Source of the DNA: a virus
IMG/VR virus record: IMGVR_UViG_3300008114_000046
Location: 1 to 64,000 of that record
Length of the DNA stretch: 64,000 nt
Direction: 5' to 3' (one strand)
Shown one piece after another: positions 18,251-26,903 of the stretch (within the stretch, counting starts at the first letter, position 1; each line of letters opens with the position of its first letter). The translations under genes and the position numbers were made by a program. Under the pieces are notes generated by a model. That model saw only the letters and a program-made list of their open reading frames with translations, was not told the origin of the DNA and did not search any database.

Positions 18251-20043
18251 TATTCTCTAATCTGTTCGATTGTGATGTTCACGTCTGATTCAATGATATT
18301 TAATATCACATTCTGGATGGCAGTAATATCGCGTGATCTTGGCTCAGCATAGATCTTCAGTGATGTACCTACATAGTTTTGAATATTAAAGTTATTCAGT
18401 CTTACTACGCCTGTGTCGTAATCAACAGTTCCAATATCAATAATCTTCTTATGGTTTGCTCCAGTAGGAGTTACAATTCTCATAACACCATCACCGTTAT
18501 CTTCTAGAACACAGTTCTGGATTCCATTATATGTAAACGCGGTTGATGTTACACCATGTACGTCAATAATAGGATGCTCATCACCTAATAGAGGAATTTC
18601 ATAAGTCAGCGGACACTTAAAATCTATTGTTAAGTTTAAAGCAGTGCCGATTTGTGGAGTAAGATATTTTACTAGATTGATATCTGTTTCATTACTAATA
18701 ATGCTGGCATCTGTTGCATCGACTGCTTGAACAAGCTTAGAGTATCTAAATGTTTTTGCAAAGCTATTTAGATTTGTTGATGCATAGTTTAGAATAGCAT
18801 CAATAACATAAGCGCGAAGATCTTCAGGATTTAGACCTGTTCTGTTAATGTTATAACGAACAGTACTATCAACTTTAAGATAGGTATAATCTGGAGTAAT
18901 GAAAAGTGGTTCCATTGCAACCGAAGAGCGTGAACGAAGGAATCTTTTGTATTCGTCTTCTTTAATCTTTGGTAGACCATCAACATCTGTCAGATCAACA
19001 GAAACAAAGATACGACCATATTGTGGAGGAGTTGCATCCTCACCACCGTATGCTATGACAGCATTAATTTCTGGATAGTTGGCCTTCAATAGATTCTCAT
19101 AATCTTCAGCCGTGACTGCACGTTCTTGAGTTGTGAAAGCTCTTGGAGCATTGAACTTGATTGAGTTCAGATCTTCTGCAACGGTTCCATCTGCGGCTGC
19201 TGATAATGTTGTAATAGCTACATTGGCTTCATTATCAATACGAGCAGCATTAATAAATCTAAATGCGCCGTTCGGAAGTTCACCATTTGATGTTCTGTAT
19301 TCGATTACTACAATCGAGTTATTCTTTGGCTTGCGTCCAACAACACCATCGCCAAATACTACTTCATATGTATCACCGACTGCTGGCTGTAAGAAGAATA
19401 CTTTAGCATTTTCATCATGACCGAATAGCGAAGTAGCACGTGAATATTCTAGTGTTGTAGATCCATTGTCTTCAAGTACAGTAACAGTAACGCTGGAAAT
19501 GTCAACGGTTTTGTTGTTAATCTTATAAATTAATGGATTGCCATAATCTACGGCATATGTGTCTGTAAGATAAACACCTTCATAGATATCAATAGATTCA
19601 CTTACAAAAGAACTATTTGTTTTTGTAGTAAGTACTACGTTTTCATTTGTAGTAAACGTATAAGAAAAATCATTCACTCTTGAAATAAAGGTCGTGCCTT
19701 TAGGAACTACAATTGAGTTCTTTGTAGTATCCGTTGGAGTAATTCTTAGTTGAACTTTTGCTTTAGATGATGTAAACGAACGAGGAAGATAGTTCAATTC
19801 TTTTGCGTGTGAAACTACGCTATCACGAAGTCTTGCACTATCAAGAAACATCTCATTACCAACCATGTTCATATAGAAAGCATTTTGGTATGTATTATAA
19901 GCAAGCAGGTCCATAAGCACTGACATGTTACTAGAATCAAAATCATAATCCTTGAACTCAGTCTGTTCTTGGAGATATGCTTTTAATGATGTCTTGTAAG
20001 ACGCAAAGTCTAACTGTGTTAGTATGATACTTGAATTAGCCAT
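18250..20043 (-). CDS. 6: Baseplate wedge protein gp6
   Basis: A 597-residue protein. The conserved N-terminal block includes LKAYLQEQTEFKDYDFDSSN and VLMDLLAYNTYQNAFYMNMV, then SARLRDSVVSHAKELNYLPR. It has the central gp6/gpJ-type region (QERAVTAEDYENLL; ARFI-type beta segments). In T4, gp6 dimers form the inner iris of the baseplate and set its diameter. It overlaps both neighbours (gp25 stop/start at 20043, gp7 at 18250), so the wedge genes are translated as a coupled series. The length is close to T4 gp6 (660 aa). Confidence 0.9.
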   Translation of the reverse strand: MANSSIILTQLDFASYKTSLKAYLQEQTEFKDYDFDSSNMSVLMDLLAYNTYQNAFYMNMVGNEMFLDSARLRDSVVSHAKELNYLPRSFTSSKAKVQLRITPTDTTKNSIVVPKGTTFISRVNDFSYTFTTNENVVLTTKTNSSFVSESIDIYEGVYLTDTYAVDYGNPLIYKINNKTVDISSVTVTVLEDNGSTTLEYSRATSLFGHDENAKVFFLQPAVGDTYEVVFGDGVVGRKPKNNSIVVIEYRTSNGELPNGAFRFINAARIDNEANVAITTLSAAADGTVAEDLNSIKFNAPRAFTTQERAVTAEDYENLLKANYPEINAVIAYGGEDATPPQYGRIFVSVDLTDVDGLPKIKEDEYKRFLRSRSSVAMEPLFITPDYTYLKVDSTVRYNINRTGLNPEDLRAYVIDAILNYASTNLNSFAKTFRYSKLVQAVDATDASIISNETDINLVKYLTPQIGTALNLTIDFKCPLTYEIPLLGDEHPIIDVHGVTSTAFTYNGIQNCVLEDNGDGVMRIVTPTGANHKKIIDIGTVDYDTGVVRLNNFNIQNYVGTSLKIYAEPRSRDITAIQNVILNIIESDVNITIEQIRE

Positions 20044-20474
20044 TATCTCGCTCTGTACAGTGTGAGGTTAAGAGTTACCGGATTAACATTATTTATTACT
20101 TCAAAAACGATGAATACATCATATGCTTGGCGAGCTTCAAATGGATAAATCTCAACGCTAAGAACTCGTGCTCTTTTTTCAAATTTAGAAATAGTATCTT
20201 CAATCATGTCTTTCATGCGAATGGAAGTTGTTTCCACCATTGGCTCGAAAAGCAATGATCGAATGTTGCATCCAACTTCAGGCTGAAAAAAGCGTTCGCC
20301 TTTATCAGTTTGAATAAGATTTCGAATTGATCTCTTGACAGACTCTTCGTTTACGTATTTTACTAAACGCTTGGTTTGAGGATGCGCGTTGAAGTTATTA
20401 TAGAAGTCACTATAATAAGGTTCGCCGGTCTTCTCGGTCCTAGTAATCCTATCAATTCTAGAAATGTCTGCCAT
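20043..20474 (-). CDS. 25: Baseplate wedge protein gp25
   Basis: A 143-residue protein with the gp25/GPW family core: RNLIQTDKGERFFQPEVGCNIR followed by LLFEP and a C-terminal beta pair (VEIYPFEARQAYDVFIVFEV). gp25 binds gp6 in the inner baseplate and helps start sheath assembly. The length matches T4 gp25 (132 aa). An AATAAATA late-type element lies about 20 nt upstream of the start. Confidence 0.9.
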   Translation of the reverse strand: MADISRIDRITRTEKTGEPYYSDFYNNFNAHPQTKRLVKYVNEESVKRSIRNLIQTDKGERFFQPEVGCNIRSLLFEPMVETTSIRMKDMIEDTISKFEKRARVLSVEIYPFEARQAYDVFIVFEVINNVNPVTLNLTLYRAR

Positions 20475-20490
20475 CTAATTCTCTTTATTT

Positions 20491-20500
20491 TTATTTATTC
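20491..20500 (-). promoter_or_regulatory. Late-promoter-like element before gene 25
   Basis: The minus strand reads GAATAAATAA, ending about 17 nt before the gp25 ATG. It is the same string as at 5806-5816 and overlaps the stop codon of the upstream 421-aa gene. Confidence 0.35.
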
Positions 20501-21760
20501 TACGTAAATGACTTCTACACAATCTGGAAGTAAGTTCTCAATTAAACTGCCAAAACTAAAGATTGGTGGTAAGAGTATGCTCAGTACTTCACATTCAGTC
20601 AGTGGATTCTTACCTGAAAGAATATCTGCTACTCTTTTAATAATCTTAAAGATCTTACCAACAATAGGAAACTGCTCTAAGATATAACCAGGAGCTTTGG
20701 TAATAATTTCATTAATCTTGACAATCAATCCACCCTTGAAGAACCTACGAGCTTTCTGGATAAACTCTTTGAAGGCATCTTCCAACTCATGAAAGATATC
20801 TTCTTTCATGACGATATCTCTCTTGTTTGTATCGACATCGATCAGATCGCCGAGCGTTCCGATCAGTGGAATCTGAATCGCCAGGATCTTTTCAATCACT
20901 TCATCTAATATCTTTTGGCCAAGATCCTCAACTGCTTTACCAGATAAGACATCTTCCTTGGCCTTCTTAATCTTGGCCTTGTACTCAGCAACCATCTTAT
21001 CAAAAGCTTGTTCAACCGTAATGGTAGGATCCACTGCAGCAGTAACCAGATCATAGATTGGTTTACCAATAATCGGAATAGCCTTTACTGCTTTTGCAAT
21101 AGCATTAGCCACAGATCCAATAAAGTCATTGATAAGTTCGTTAAACCAGTTCTTTACCTTATGCCATACTTCTTCTGCTTCAAGATCCGGTGCCTTAATT
21201 CCTAGACTTCCATCATACTTAGAATCAATACCAAGGAACTTTTTTACCTCTTCAAGATCTTCTTTAAGGGCTGCCTTTATCTTTTTTTGGCCGGCCTTTG
21301 TGAACATATCAATAATCAAAGGATCGTACTTGTATGGATTGCCTTTGTCATCTACTAGCGTTGCTGTTCCAATAAAAGGAATCGGAACGATAAAAGGATT
21401 AGGAACGCCAAGAAGCTTGGCAACGTCTAGAAGGATCTCTACGATACTTTTCTTAAAGTATTCTTCAATGTCTTTACCAAGTTCCCGTGCACGGTATCGA
21501 AACTCGAGCTCTTTTGATTTCAGTCTATCAAATGGCTTTGTTGTTATAGCGTCAACTGGTTGCAATATCTCTTCGATAGCAAGCACGGCAGCAATAACAG
21601 CCAACGAACACCCATCATCGACATCAGATGCAGACGCATTAAGTCTGCCCATTGTTCTACCAATGTTCTTAAAGTACGCGTTTAGTTCTTTCTTTCCAAT
21701 TTTGCCGTCTGGTGGGCATTCCAACTTTGGAATCTTTGGAAGCTCAATAGTGATCGTCAT
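20495..21760 (-). CDS. Unknown 421-aa protein of the baseplate hub cluster
   Basis: I do not recognise this protein. It is rich in Lys, Ile, Leu and Glu and looks mainly alpha-helical, unlike its beta-rich neighbours. It has several amphipathic or hydrophobic stretches (VPNPFIVPIPFIGTATLV; IIGKPIYDLVTAAV; ILAIQIPLIGTLGDLI; LLPPIFSFGSLIENLLP) spaced along the length. It lies between the gp5 spike and gp25 and overlaps the gp5 stop by 4 bp (ATGA-type). The position and the recurring membrane-active-looking segments would suit a protein released from the tail tip or lining the hub, but that is inference only. Confidence 0.55.
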   Translation of the reverse strand: MTITIELPKIPKLECPPDGKIGKKELNAYFKNIGRTMGRLNASASDVDDGCSLAVIAAVLAIEEILQPVDAITTKPFDRLKSKELEFRYRARELGKDIEEYFKKSIVEILLDVAKLLGVPNPFIVPIPFIGTATLVDDKGNPYKYDPLIIDMFTKAGQKKIKAALKEDLEEVKKFLGIDSKYDGSLGIKAPDLEAEEVWHKVKNWFNELINDFIGSVANAIAKAVKAIPIIGKPIYDLVTAAVDPTITVEQAFDKMVAEYKAKIKKAKEDVLSGKAVEDLGQKILDEVIEKILAIQIPLIGTLGDLIDVDTNKRDIVMKEDIFHELEDAFKEFIQKARRFFKGGLIVKINEIITKAPGYILEQFPIVGKIFKIIKRVADILSGKNPLTECEVLSILLPPIFSFGSLIENLLPDCVEVIYVE

Positions 21761-22461
21761 CCATTAAGTCCGATTATGGTGCCTTGAATATTAACAACGC
21801 CGTTTGCCGATTTTATATTGATATCTTTATCAGCTACAATCTCAATCTTGCCATCAGCAGCTATAATCTGTAAACCGCCTTTAACAACAGAAATTTTATG
21901 GTCCTCCATTGTGACACTTACAGAATCTTTCATAGACTTTGTAATGATAGTGCCATCTGGAAAGATCTCAACATAAGATCCGGACTTATGATATACATGA
22001 ATACGTTCTGCTTTTGGTGTATCGTCTAACTCTAGAACATGACCGCTCTCAGTTGTAATAGTTTTATTGTGCGGATATTTTGCAGCGTATTTGGTCTCTT
22101 CTTCGTGCAATCCGGTAACGTAATCCTTCTGTACAGGACCGACGCCTCGAGCATAACTGGAAATCGAATGGTTGTTATCATCCTGTGCATAAGCAATTGT
22201 ACCAACTACATATGACAAAGCATCATTGATTTTGAATCCCAACACCTTTGAATCTACTGTAAGTCCATGTGGACTCATTCCCACGCCTTTTGCATTTGCA
22301 CTGGCTGGAGACATAAGAACATGAGACCAGAATAGATTGTCTGGATTTTCACGATATTTACCTACAGAGTGGCCAAGCACTTCTTCAACCTGAACTCTAC
22401 CAAGCTTTTCAGGATCGTCGATGCTATGAATCTTTCCTTCAAACCACTTTTGGATATCCAT
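21757..22461 (-). CDS. 5: Baseplate spike gp5-like protein without lysozyme domain
   Basis: A 234-residue protein. Residues 1-110 resemble the gp5/gpV OB-fold (MDIQKWFEGKIHSIDDPEKLGR; GRVQVEEVLGHS). Residues about 130-234 are short beta repeats (HKSGSYVEIFPDGTI; VSVTMEDHKISVVKGG; IIAADGKIEIVADKDI) typical of the triple-stranded beta-helix needle. T4 gp5 is 575 aa with a lysozyme domain between the two; here the two parts are directly joined and no lysozyme is present. It sits next to gp27 as usual. The puncturing spike is therefore purely mechanical, and peptidoglycan cleavage is likely supplied by the proteins at 29136-32827. Confidence 0.8.
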   Translation of the reverse strand: MDIQKWFEGKIHSIDDPEKLGRVQVEEVLGHSVGKYRENPDNLFWSHVLMSPASANAKGVGMSPHGLTVDSKVLGFKINDALSYVVGTIAYAQDDNNHSISSYARGVGPVQKDYVTGLHEEETKYAAKYPHNKTITTESGHVLELDDTPKAERIHVYHKSGSYVEIFPDGTIITKSMKDSVSVTMEDHKISVVKGGLQIIAADGKIEIVADKDINIKSANGVVNIQGTIIGLNG

Positions 22462-22471
22462 TATATCTTCC

Positions 22472-23749
22472 TTATATTAACTTAGCTGTTGGCAATTCGC
22501 CATAGATACCATCTTTTACAATTTCAAGTGCTTGTAAATACTGAGCGTTTTCATTGAAGTTTAGAATGTGGCGACATGACGTTACTAGATAATTACCAGC
22601 CAGAGTCTTACTTGATTCTCTGTAAGCGTTGTTTTCACCTGTAGTCAAACCATCATGAATTGGAATGTCTGCAGTAATTACATCACCAACAGTAATTGTT
22701 GAATCTCCGTAAATTGTAATATGAGCAATAGTGTTTAAAAGATGCGCCATATAATATAGTCTAACAGCTTCAGCATTTCCACTGTCAGATTCTTCTACGG
22801 TAGGATCGTAGTATGTTAACTTACATGTAGTTTCATTTTCAGATAAATCGTTCTGTGTTTTGGCAGAAAGATTAATCGAACCTTCGTTTAAGTTTACAAA
22901 GTCCAGCTTTGTAGAATCAACTTCGATGTCTTCAACTTCACCTGTAATGATATTCTTTCTTTTAATAAGAACTTTACCAGCACCAATTGCACGGGCAGCC
23001 GCTTGACCACCGGTTTGAACTACTTTACAAGCAAGAATGTTTCTCCACTTTGAAGCAGTGATATCTGCTTCTCCAACTGGCATCTGAACAAAGTACTTAT
23101 CACCAATCTTGTCTTTGCCTTCTTTAATCAAAGCTTCAAAAGACTTGAAGTGATATCCCTTACTGTTTTCAAAGAAAGTAAAGCAATGGCCTTTATAAGT
23201 ACTCGACATTGCTTTCAAACGAATCTTATCAATTGCCACAAATGGATTCAGTCCGGTAAAATTAAAAGCTTGAAGTCCTTGGGTTTTCTCGAAGAATAGT
23301 GGTTTACTACTATCTAAGATACTTAGATGTTCTCGAATTGCTGTTTCACATTCGATTTTGGATTTCACATAAGGAGCATTCTTGATTTGTGTTGATTTAA
23401 TAGCTTCTTTTGAAACACAAACCAAGGTGAACACAACACCCTTATCGTCTGGTAAAACAGTGCTCGGGTTTTGTTCTACGGGATAGAATTCATACTTGAC
23501 AGAAGCTTCTGCATTGTCTTCATATGTAGTATAATTGATACTAATCTTTTGATCTAAAAAGTTAAAGTGACCGAACAATCCTATACGATCAACAATAATA
23601 AATTCAGCAATAGTTGTAGACTCTAGAACATTTTCATAGATGTCGGCTCGAGAACAATATGGTCCCAAGTGAATAATTCTACCAGTAGAAGTGGTGAGCT
23701 CAAACGTGTTTAGTTTGAACTGGCCTTCCCGCATAGAAACAGTCGTCAT
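22472..23749 (-). CDS. 27: Baseplate hub protein gp27-like
   Basis: A 425-residue hub protein. The N-terminal beta region (FKLNTFELTTSTGRIIHLGP) and SRADIYENVLESTTIAEFII match the hub beta-barrel that binds the tail tube. The central and C-terminal segments (FTGLNPFVAIDKIRLKA; GNYLVTSCRHILNF) fit gp27/gpD-like hubs. It is immediately upstream of the gp5-like spike, with a 10-bp gap, which is the partner order in T4. It overlaps gp53 by 4 bp. Confidence 0.75.
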   Translation of the reverse strand: MTTVSMREGQFKLNTFELTTSTGRIIHLGPYCSRADIYENVLESTTIAEFIIVDRIGLFGHFNFLDQKISINYTTYEDNAEASVKYEFYPVEQNPSTVLPDDKGVVFTLVCVSKEAIKSTQIKNAPYVKSKIECETAIREHLSILDSSKPLFFEKTQGLQAFNFTGLNPFVAIDKIRLKAMSSTYKGHCFTFFENSKGYHFKSFEALIKEGKDKIGDKYFVQMPVGEADITASKWRNILACKVVQTGGQAAARAIGAGKVLIKRKNIITGEVEDIEVDSTKLDFVNLNEGSINLSAKTQNDLSENETTCKLTYYDPTVEESDSGNAEAVRLYYMAHLLNTIAHITIYGDSTITVGDVITADIPIHDGLTTGENNAYRESSKTLAGNYLVTSCRHILNFNENAQYLQALEIVKDGIYGELPTAKLI

Positions 23750-24567
23750 CTCTTAATTAACTCAACAAATTGCTTTTCAATGTCTGGCAAATAACTTGCT
23801 TTAATAATATTCACATATCTCTTTAGTTCGTTTTGCTCTTCTTCATAATCATATGCTGTTACAGGCGACCAGAAAGAAGCTTCTAAATCCGAAATATTTT
23901 TATTAAGAATTGTAGCAGAAGTAATACCATCTGCAGTGTTAGCAACAAACGCTCCAGTAATATGCTGAAGTGTGATTGAATTATCATCAGCATTCTTTAG
24001 AATGACAGTTCCTTCAGCAGTATCTTGCTCGACAACATCTCCAATATTGAAGTTATCAAGATTGCTGGTAATCACTAACTTTACAATCTGGTTTGTTGAA
24101 ACTGTCCAATCTTCTTTTACTCTTTCGTAACCGACAATCTGGCTGGTATTGTTTAGTTTAGGCTTCCAGTATTTTTTAATTACCGGTTGAAGATTATCAT
24201 ATACTGATTCATTGATTAGACTCTCGTCAGACGACCAATCGTTTCTATAGAAAAGTATATTTCTTCTAGCAATAGTAGTTGATCCGTATTTTGCAGTAAT
24301 GTAACTTTGAAAGTCTTCTGCCGATCTGTAATAATCGTGATACGGATCTATTACTCCATTTGACAAATAAATCAACCAGTCATAATACGGCGAGTTATAG
24401 TAGTTGTTTGAAATAACATCTGGTCTAGAAGAACCTTCTTCTAGAACATAGTCAAAATTCGAGTAAATGTCTCTCTTTGAAGAATCAATAAAATCAACTC
24501 GTGCTAAAATATTCTTAGCAACCTTACCATCATATTCTACAACTGGAAATCTGTTAAAGTATTTCAT
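23746..24567 (-). CDS. 53: Baseplate wedge protein gp53
   Basis: A 273-residue protein with the gp53 signature near the N-terminus (YFNRFPVVEYDG; YDWLIYLSNGVIDPYHDYYR). gp53 bridges wedges around the hub in T4. The central section contains a short beta insert (VVEQDTAEGTVILKNAD). It overlaps both the gp48 and gp27 genes by 4 bp, so it is part of the coupled baseplate operon. It is longer than T4 gp53 (196 aa) because of the insert. Confidence 0.85.
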   Translation of the reverse strand: MKYFNRFPVVEYDGKVAKNILARVDFIDSSKRDIYSNFDYVLEEGSSRPDVISNNYYNSPYYDWLIYLSNGVIDPYHDYYRSAEDFQSYITAKYGSTTIARRNILFYRNDWSSDESLINESVYDNLQPVIKKYWKPKLNNTSQIVGYERVKEDWTVSTNQIVKLVITSNLDNFNIGDVVEQDTAEGTVILKNADDNSITLQHITGAFVANTADGITSATILNKNISDLEASFWSPVTAYDYEEEQNELKRYVNIIKASYLPDIEKQFVELIKR

Positions 24568-25817
24568 CGATTATTTGCTCCTGCAGCACCTTCGGCAAAT
24601 GCACTCATTACTCCACTTACACCAGTTTCAACCAAGCGTTTTGCTTCTGCTACACCAGGAAGACGATCTGATCCACTGTCAGCCATTTTAACAATCTTAG
24701 TAGCACCATCTTCTCTTTCAGGAGTTCCAGCTCCAACACCATATTTGTTGGCTGTCTGGATTTCAGTTTCAATGAGCTCAATAGATAGTTGAATCATTGT
24801 TGGTTGCTTTGTGCCATGGAAAAATGATGGCAAACCTTGTGGAGCATAATTGATACTCACATCCTTTACCATACACGTATTAAATTTAATAAGGTCGCTG
24901 ATCTCTGATGGAACAAATTTAATGTCAACCAGTGGAGGATATTGAAGAACAGGTGTACCAAGTTTACTAAATGCAGGTAAGCAATTCTGCTTGAAAAGAT
25001 CAATCATAGCTCTTAATGATCTACTTTCATCTGCATTTCTTGGTGTGAATGTCCATTGGAAACTATGGTTTCTTAATTCAACACCTTCAAAGATTGCTTG
25101 CATGTGAGGGTTAGGAATAGCACCGGCCAGTTGTCCAAGAATTTCTCCACCTTGAGCAGAGAGTTCGCCAATTTTAGTAACAGCAGCATTGTACAATAGA
25201 GCATCTAACTGTGAGTTTGCTCTTGCACCATTTCCACCAGCAGCTGTAAATCCAACATCAGCCAAACCACCAGCAAATCCTTGTGCACTTGACTTTACAT
25301 TAATTCCAAACTGCTCTTTAATTTCTCTTGGAATAGGAACCGCAAAGGTATCATATGGTACCAGTTCTGCGTTATAATGAGGATTTGGTCTTTTATATTG
25401 CTTAAATCGCATAAGCATATAGTACTCGCCAAGTCTCTCTGGGAACTGATAAAACTTTTCTCTGTTTGCTGCACCACCAGTGGAAATGTTTTTAGTAGCG
25501 TCTGATGCGCTTTCACCACCAGTTTTAGCGGTCATATTCTCGACAATATATCGAGGAGCCAAACGATTCTGTTCCGCTTTTGAATCTCTAAAGAAATCAT
25601 CTTCAGCACCATTGGCCTTGGCATCACCAAAGCGAGATACGAAGTTAGATACGCCAGAAGAAGACAAACCTATTTTGCTTAGGCCTTTACCAATTAGATC
25701 TTCTACTGTGTTTTCTAGTTTTTGTTCAAGCTTATTCACGGCTTTATCAAGCAGGCGATTAGCAATTCCGCCACCATTCTTTTTAAAGCTTTTGATATTA
25801 AGATTGATAAGTGCCAT
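24564..25817 (-). CDS. 48: Baseplate tail-tube junction protein gp48
   Basis: I place the start at ATG 25817 (MALINLNIKSF), because AGAGGAG and GAAGAGAAG purine runs lie just upstream; the open frame extends to 25928 but overlaps the promoter. The 417-residue product has a Lys/Leu-rich N-terminus and, in the C-terminal half, the gp48-type block AIPNPHMQAIFEGVELRNH followed by FQWTFTPRNADESRSLRAMI. gp48 caps the hub and, with gp54, starts the tail tube. It is the first minus-strand gene, divergent from gene 4. Confidence 0.75.
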   Translation of the reverse strand: MALINLNIKSFKKNGGGIANRLLDKAVNKLEQKLENTVEDLIGKGLSKIGLSSSGVSNFVSRFGDAKANGAEDDFFRDSKAEQNRLAPRYIVENMTAKTGGESASDATKNISTGGAANREKFYQFPERLGEYYMLMRFKQYKRPNPHYNAELVPYDTFAVPIPREIKEQFGINVKSSAQGFAGGLADVGFTAAGGNGARANSQLDALLYNAAVTKIGELSAQGGEILGQLAGAIPNPHMQAIFEGVELRNHSFQWTFTPRNADESRSLRAMIDLFKQNCLPAFSKLGTPVLQYPPLVDIKFVPSEISDLIKFNTCMVKDVSINYAPQGLPSFFHGTKQPTMIQLSIELIETEIQTANKYGVGAGTPEREDGATKIVKMADSGSDRLPGVAEAKRLVETGVSGVMSAFAEGAAGANNR

Positions 25818-25846
25818 TGGCTTCTCTTCTTTGAAAGTTCTCCTCT

Positions 25847-25858
25847 TATTTATAAATA
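25847..25858. promoter_or_regulatory. Palindromic bidirectional late promoter TATTTATAAATA
   Basis: A perfect 12-nt palindrome reading TATTTATAAATA on both strands lies between the divergent genes 48 and 4. It contains the T4 late promoter TATAAATA once on each strand (25851-25858 plus; 25854-25847 minus). With T4 spacing, transcription would begin near 25864 on the plus strand, which is the A of the gene 4 start codon, and near 25841 on the minus strand, inside the gp48 leader. Confidence 0.7.
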
Positions 25859-25863
25859 GCTCT

Positions 25864-26304
25864 ATGGCGTACAAAGGCTTTTTCAAACCACTTAACCCTT
25901 CGAAATACAGAGGTGATCCCACGAACATAGTGTATCGTTCAAGGTGGGAGCTCGTTTACATGTCTAGATTAGATAAAGATCCGAGTATTGTTGAATGGTC
26001 CAGTGAAGAACATGTGATTCCGTATCGTTCTCCAATTGATAATAGGATGCATCGATACTTTGTAGACTTCTATATTAAGAAGAAGATGCCAGATGGCAAG
26101 ACAAGAGTTGCGCTTATTGAGATTAAACCAAAAGCCCAGACACGCCCGCCAGCTGTAATAAATAAACCAAATAAGCGTTACATTAATGAAGTGATGACGT
26201 GGGGCGTAAATGAAGCCAAGTGGAAAGCAGCAACGGCGTTCTGTAAAGATCGTGGTTGGGATTTTGAGATATTAACAGAAGATCATCTAGGATTAACATT
26301 TTAG
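25864..26304 (+). CDS. 4: Head completion protein gp4-like
   Basis: The start ATG 25864 gives a 146-residue product (MAYKGFFKPLNPSKYRGDP). T4 gp4 (150 aa) is the head-completion protein of the TnsA-like/endonuclease fold. Here the block YRSRWELVYMSRLD, then VDFYIKK and ALIEIKPKAQ, shows the nuclease-fold D...ExK pattern. The upstream open frame to 25480 is not used, because it runs through gp48 and the late promoter. The gene may be leaderless if the late promoter uses T4 spacing. It shares its last base with the next gene's GTG start. Confidence 0.8.
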   Translation: MAYKGFFKPLNPSKYRGDPTNIVYRSRWELVYMSRLDKDPSIVEWSSEEHVIPYRSPIDNRMHRYFVDFYIKKKMPDGKTRVALIEIKPKAQTRPPAVINKPNKRYINEVMTWGVNEAKWKAATAFCKDRGWDFEILTEDHLGLTF

Positions 26305-26903
26305 TGGCAACTATATTTGATACAATCATTACACAAGGTGTTCGTTCTGGACAGATTCCAGCGCGTACTCAAGGTGCACGTGATTGGTTTCGTGAAACAG
26401 CCGGTGCAATGCGTAATGTAAATGAACGTACACTGATGAAGGGTGACAATGCTCGCCTGACAACTTCGCCAATTGTTGGTTCAATGTACATGTTCAACTA
26501 CGATCCAAAGTGGAAAGATGAACTTCCTTATTACGATAGATTCCCTCTGGTCTTTCCATTTCGTAAAGTACCTGGTGGATTCTATGGTCTTAACCTTCAC
26601 TATCTTCCACCACAACTCAGAGCCAAGTTAATGGATGGTCTATATGACTATGCCAACAACACTCGATATGACGAGTCAACAAAGATTAAACTTAACTACC
26701 AGCTTCTTACAAGTATTGCAAAGATGAGATTCTTCTCTCCTTGTGTGAAGCATTATCTTAACGAGCATGTACGTTCTCGCTTTATGTATGTGTACCCTTC
26801 CGAATGGGACATTGCTCTCTTTTTACCAACCGAACGTTTTACCAAGCAATCAAAGACTCAGGTATGGAACGATTCGAAGAGAATGCTAGGGATTAGAAAG
26901 TAA
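26304..26903 (+). CDS. T4-like virion protein, probable DNA end protector gp2-type
   Basis: A 199-residue protein starting with GTG at 26304, overlapping the gp4 stop by one base. The core (PIVGSMYMFNYDPKWKDELP; YYDRFPLVFPF; GGFYGLNLHYLPP) is highly conserved among T4-like phages of marine bacteria, where it is usually annotated as DNA end protector or head-completion protein. Its position next to gp4 fits. I cannot verify the gp2 link by sequence alone, so the functional name is tentative. It overlaps the following gene by 1 bp. Confidence 0.55.
   Translation: MATIFDTIITQGVRSGQIPARTQGARDWFRETAGAMRNVNERTLMKGDNARLTTSPIVGSMYMFNYDPKWKDELPYYDRFPLVFPFRKVPGGFYGLNLHYLPPQLRAKLMDGLYDYANNTRYDESTKIKLNYQLLTSIAKMRFFSPCVKHYLNEHVRSRFMYVYPSEWDIALFLPTERFTKQSKTQVWNDSKRMLGIRK

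Noticed and set aside
21129-21767. 212-codon plus-strand frame opposite the 421-aa gene
   Set aside because: Ser-rich antisense composition, no start signal, and fully opposite a minus-strand gene that is coupled to its neighbours.
25480-25863. N-terminal extension of gene 4 to 25480
   Set aside because: It would run through gp48 codons and the late promoter; the ATG at 25864 fits the known gp4 length.
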